The position numbers were made by a program, and so were the translations under genes. From positions 1-22,219 of IMG/VR virus record IMGVR_UViG_3300009149_000320: a stretch of 22,219 nucleotides of DNA. One strand, 5' to 3'. Source of the DNA: a virus. Shown in pieces: positions 22,141 to 22,219 of this stretch (the stretch's first letter is position 1; the number at the start of each line of letters is the position of its first letter). A model generated the notes under the pieces. The model had not been told where the DNA came from. It ran no database searches and was given only the letters and a program-made list of their open reading frames with translations.

Positions 22141-22219
22141 AGGACACCAGTGACGTGGGGGGCAGGACACCAGTGACGTGGGGGGCAGGACACCAGTGAC
22201 GTGGGGGGCAGGACACCAG
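22141..22219 (+). repeat. 23-base tandem repeat at the right edge
   Basis: The unit AGGACACCAG-TGACGTGGGG-GGC is repeated exactly at 22141, 22164 and 22187, with a partial fourth copy from 22210 to the window end. The first copy is joined seamlessly to the hairpin region before it. There are no spacers, so it is not a CRISPR array. It may be a real variable repeat, part of a larger RNA or terminal structure, or the place where an assembly stopped in a repeat. Confidence 0.9.

Noticed and set aside
22111-22160. Resemblance to the 3' part of 5S rRNA (GAGAGTAGG after a hairpin)
   Set aside because: The conserved 5' half of 5S rRNA, with its CCGAACTC-type block, is absent upstream, so the similarity is limited to a few bases.
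22141-22219. CRISPR array
   Set aside because: The 23-base units follow each other without spacers.

Overview
The window reads as the late (structural) module of a short-tailed, T7-like podovirus or a closely related prophage. Almost all of it is coding, on the + strand only. Genes touch or overlap by a few bases and most have strong AGGAG-type ribosome binding sites, so the host is a bacterium using the standard code. Host and phage genus cannot be named from the sequence. No RNA polymerase, integrase, tail fibre or replication gene was recognised, so this is one arm of a larger genome.

Layout, left to right. The C-terminal end of an unknown gene (2-133) comes first. Two small membrane proteins that look like lysis genes (152-630) follow, then the packaging pair TerS and TerL (642-2655). 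The head genes come next: a 65-residue protein, the portal, a 68-residue protein, the scaffold and a 63-residue protein (2707-5841). A 194-base structured leader (5842-6035) precedes the major capsid protein (6036-7055). A protein with a signal peptide (7090-7701) separates capsid and tail. The tail tube proteins (gp11-like and gp12-like, 7712-11369) are followed by the internal virion or ejection proteins (gp13-, gp14- and gp15-like, then a gp16-like function split over two genes, 11362-20484). A 230-residue protein of unknown function closes the late run (20481-21173). The order from portal to gp16 is that of T7-type virions, but here the terminase genes precede the portal.

A sigma70-type promoter (21192-21220) then opens a small, differently styled operon: a ribbon-helix-helix-like protein, a 58-residue Cys/His protein and an OB-fold-like protein, coupled by TAATG overlaps. 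Directly after the last stop codon lies a strongly structured, probably non-coding RNA (21993-22140). The window ends in 3.4 copies of a 23-base tandem repeat.

The most interesting items are: (1) the 993-residue ejection protein, which carries a ParB/sulfiredoxin-like domain and a C-terminal ADP-ribosyltransferase-like domain, so it may be an effector delivered with the genome; (2) the capsid leader, in which one CCTTTCC segment can pair either with an upstream GGAAAG or with the Shine-Dalgarno region; (3) the structured RNA and tandem repeats at the right edge.
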